NCBI RefSeq assembly: GCF_016008875.1
Contig: NZ_JADTQG010000010.1
Span: 1-64,000 of the forward strand
Direction of reading: 5' to 3'
Length of the DNA: 64,000 bases
DNA from: Ectopseudomonas mendocina
Lineage (GTDB): Bacteria > Pseudomonadota > Gammaproteobacteria > Pseudomonadales > Pseudomonadaceae
Positions 62,484 to 64,000 of this stretch are shown here, in pieces. The notes beneath the pieces are model-generated. The model saw only the letters and a program-made list of their open reading frames with translations, had not been told where the DNA came from and did no database searches. A program made the position numbers and the translations under genes. Position 1 is the stretch's first letter; every line of letters starts with the position of its first letter.

Positions 62484-64000
62484 ATGACCCAGCCCACGCG
62501 CGGCGCCTTCGGCGAACTCCTGCTCCTGCTCAAACCCTTCTGGCTGCTGGTGACGGTCTCTACTGTCCTCGGCATACTGGGCGGGATGAGCATCACGACC
62601 CTGCTGGCCCTCATCAACCAGGCCCTGCATTCCACCGAGGGCCTGAGCCAAGGCGTCGTCCTGGCCTTCGCTGGCCTTTGCCTGCTGGCACTGCTCAGCT
62701 CGATCCTGTCCGATATCGGTACCAACCATGTGGGGCAACACATCATCGCCAAGCTGCGCAAGGAGCTGGGCGAGAAGGTGCTGTCAGCCCCCATCGAGCA
62801 GATCGAGCGCTATCGCAGTCATCGGCTGATCCCAGTACTGACCCATGACGTGGACACCATCAGCGACTTCGCCTTCTCCTTCGCGCCACTGGCGATCTCG
62901 ATGACCGTCACCCTGGGCTGCCTGGGCTACCTGGCCATGCTGTCCTGGCCGGTGTTCCTGCTGATGCTGGTCGCCATCGCCATCGGCACTTCGGCCCAGT
63001 ACGTCGCCCGAACTCATGGCATCAAGGGGTTCCTTGCCGCCCGCGACGCCGAAGACGAACTGCAGAAGCACTACAACGCCATTGCCCAGGGTGCCAAGGA
63101 ACTGCGTATCCATCGGCCACGCCGGCAACGCATGTTCCGCCAGCGCATCCAGGGCACCGCCGACCATATCTGCGACACCCAGATCCGTGCCATCAACATC
63201 TTCGTGGTGGCCAAGATCTTCGGTTCCATGCTGTTCTTCGTGGTCATCGGCCTGGCGCTGGCCCTGCAGTCCTATTGGCCCAACGCGGATCAGACAGTGA
63301 TGAGTGGCTTCGTGCTAGTGCTGCTGTACATGAAAGGGCCGCTGGAACATCTGGTCGGCACCCTGCCAATCGTCAGCCGTGCTCAGGTCGCCTTTCGCCG
63401 CATCGCCGAGCTGTCCGCACAGTTCTCATCGCCGGAGCCGCATCTGTTGCTGGAGGACAAGGACAGCCAGCCCGGAACCATCCGGAGCCTGGAGTTGCGT
63501 GATGTGCAGTACGCCTTCCCCCCCATCGAGGGTAGCGAGCCCTTCCGCCTGGGGCCGGTGAACCTGCGCATCGAGCAGGGCGACATCGTCTTCATCGTCG
63601 GCGAGAACGGCTGCGGCAAGACCACCCTGATCAAGCTACTGCTGGGCCTTTACCCGCCACAACAGGGCGAGATCCGCCTTGATGGCCAGGCAGTGACAGC
63701 GGAAAACCGCGACGACTATCGCCAACTATTTACCACCATATTCGCCGACTACTACCTGTTCGACGAGGTGGTGCAAGGGGGCCAGCAACTCCCCGAAGAC
63801 GCTGGCCGATATCTGCAACGCCTGGAGATTGCCCACAAGGTCAGCATCCGCGATGGCGCTTTCAGCACTACCGATCTATCCACCGGACAGCGCAAGCGCC
63901 TGGCCCTGATCAACGCCTGGCTCGAGGAGCGCCCAGTACTGGTGTTCGACGAATGGGCCGCGGATCAGGATCCGACCTTCAGACGTATCTTCTACACCGA
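62484..64000 (+). CDS. pvdE: Ferribactin exporter PvdE (ABC transporter), cut by window end
   Basis: 505 residues are visible of a protein of about 550; the frame is open to the last base. N-terminal six-helix transmembrane domain (about 12-300), then the ATPase with Walker A GENGCGKTT, signature LSTGQRKRLAL and Walker B VLVFDEWAADQDP. PvdE moves acylated ferribactin to the periplasm. In PAO1 pvdF lies between pvdO and pvdE; here it does not. The receptor gene fpvA would be expected next, outside the window. Confidence 0.92.
   Translation, partial: MTQPTRGAFGELLLLLKPFWLLVTVSTVLGILGGMSITTLLALINQALHSTEGLSQGVVLAFAGLCLLALLSSILSDIGTNHVGQHIIAKLRKELGEKVLSAPIEQIERYRSHRLIPVLTHDVDTISDFAFSFAPLAISMTVTLGCLGYLAMLSWPVFLLMLVAIAIGTSAQYVARTHGIKGFLAARDAEDELQKHYNAIAQGAKELRIHRPRRQRMFRQRIQGTADHICDTQIRAINIFVVAKIFGSMLFFVVIGLALALQSYWPNADQTVMSGFVLVLLYMKGPLEHLVGTLPIVSRAQVAFRRIAELSAQFSSPEPHLLLEDKDSQPGTIRSLELRDVQYAFPPIEGSEPFRLGPVNLRIEQGDIVFIVGENGCGKTTLIKLLLGLYPPQQGEIRLDGQAVTAENRDDYRQLFTTIFADYYLFDEVVQGGQQLPEDAGRYLQRLEIAHKVSIRDGAFSTTDLSTGQRKRLALINAWLEERPVLVFDEWAADQDPTFRRIFYT

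Overview
The window is high-GC DNA from a gammaproteobacterium, almost certainly a Pseudomonas. The evidence is an acyclic-terpene (atu) operon, a PvdS-type pyoverdine locus, Pseudomonas REP-like repeats and sigma-54 catabolic promoters. The gene order differs clearly from P. aeruginosa PAO1. A mendocina/oleovorans-type species is my guess, not something the sequence proves.

Layout. (1) 75-4606: atuBCDE for citronellol/geraniol breakdown. The operon stops after atuE; atuF does not follow. (2) 4607-16856: accessory DNA. It holds a 3' tRNA-Pro(GGG) remnant, an unknown membrane protein, a heptamer tandem repeat, a RelE-UvrD fusion helicase, a type III restriction-modification pair, two small island-type genes and a radC copy with a replaced 3' end. 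(3) 16802 to about 27000: a self-contained catabolic cassette between two direct repeats of about 860 bp that each carry radC. It encodes an acetoin-dehydrogenase-like complex with a free-standing lipoyl protein and its own lipoate ligase, a GMC oxidoreductase with a Tat subunit, an outer-membrane channel, an AcoR-like sigma-54 activator and a VOC protein. Three sigma-54-type promoters, each with a TTACAGCTGTAA palindrome about 70-90 bp upstream, tie the cassette into one regulon. (4) 28151-35348: a ferric-siderophore receptor between the two halves of a two-component system, followed by a PepSY operon, with Fur boxes. (5) 35587-64000: a pyoverdine locus. The iron-release operon fpvGHJKCDEF, pvdQ and pvdA run leftward; fpvI/fpvR are divergent; pvdR-pvdT run rightward. 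Then come a leftward dprE-type operon, leftward pvdP, and a rightward gamma-glutamyltransferase/membrane-protein pair followed by pvdM, pvdO and the start of pvdE.

How the pyoverdine part works together. PvdA supplies N5-hydroxyornithine. PvdE exports ferribactin. PvdQ, PvdP, PvdM and PvdO mature it in the periplasm. PvdRT pumps it out. FpvI/FpvR control uptake, and FpvG-K with FpvC-F strip iron from imported ferripyoverdine. Six exact TAAAT-N16-CGT boxes (PvdS iron-starvation promoters) precede pvdA, pvdRT, pvdP, ggt, pvdM and pvdE.

Most interesting points. A periplasmic gamma-glutamyltransferase plus a polytopic membrane protein lie under a PvdS box, where pvdN would be expected. A complete polyprenyl-phospho-D-arabinose pathway (HAD-UbiA fusion, DprE1, DprE2, flippase-like protein) is inserted inside the pyoverdine locus where opmQ would be. 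The radC-flanked cassette has a readable sigma-54 regulon. The type III restriction system comes with an uncommon RelE-UvrD fusion.
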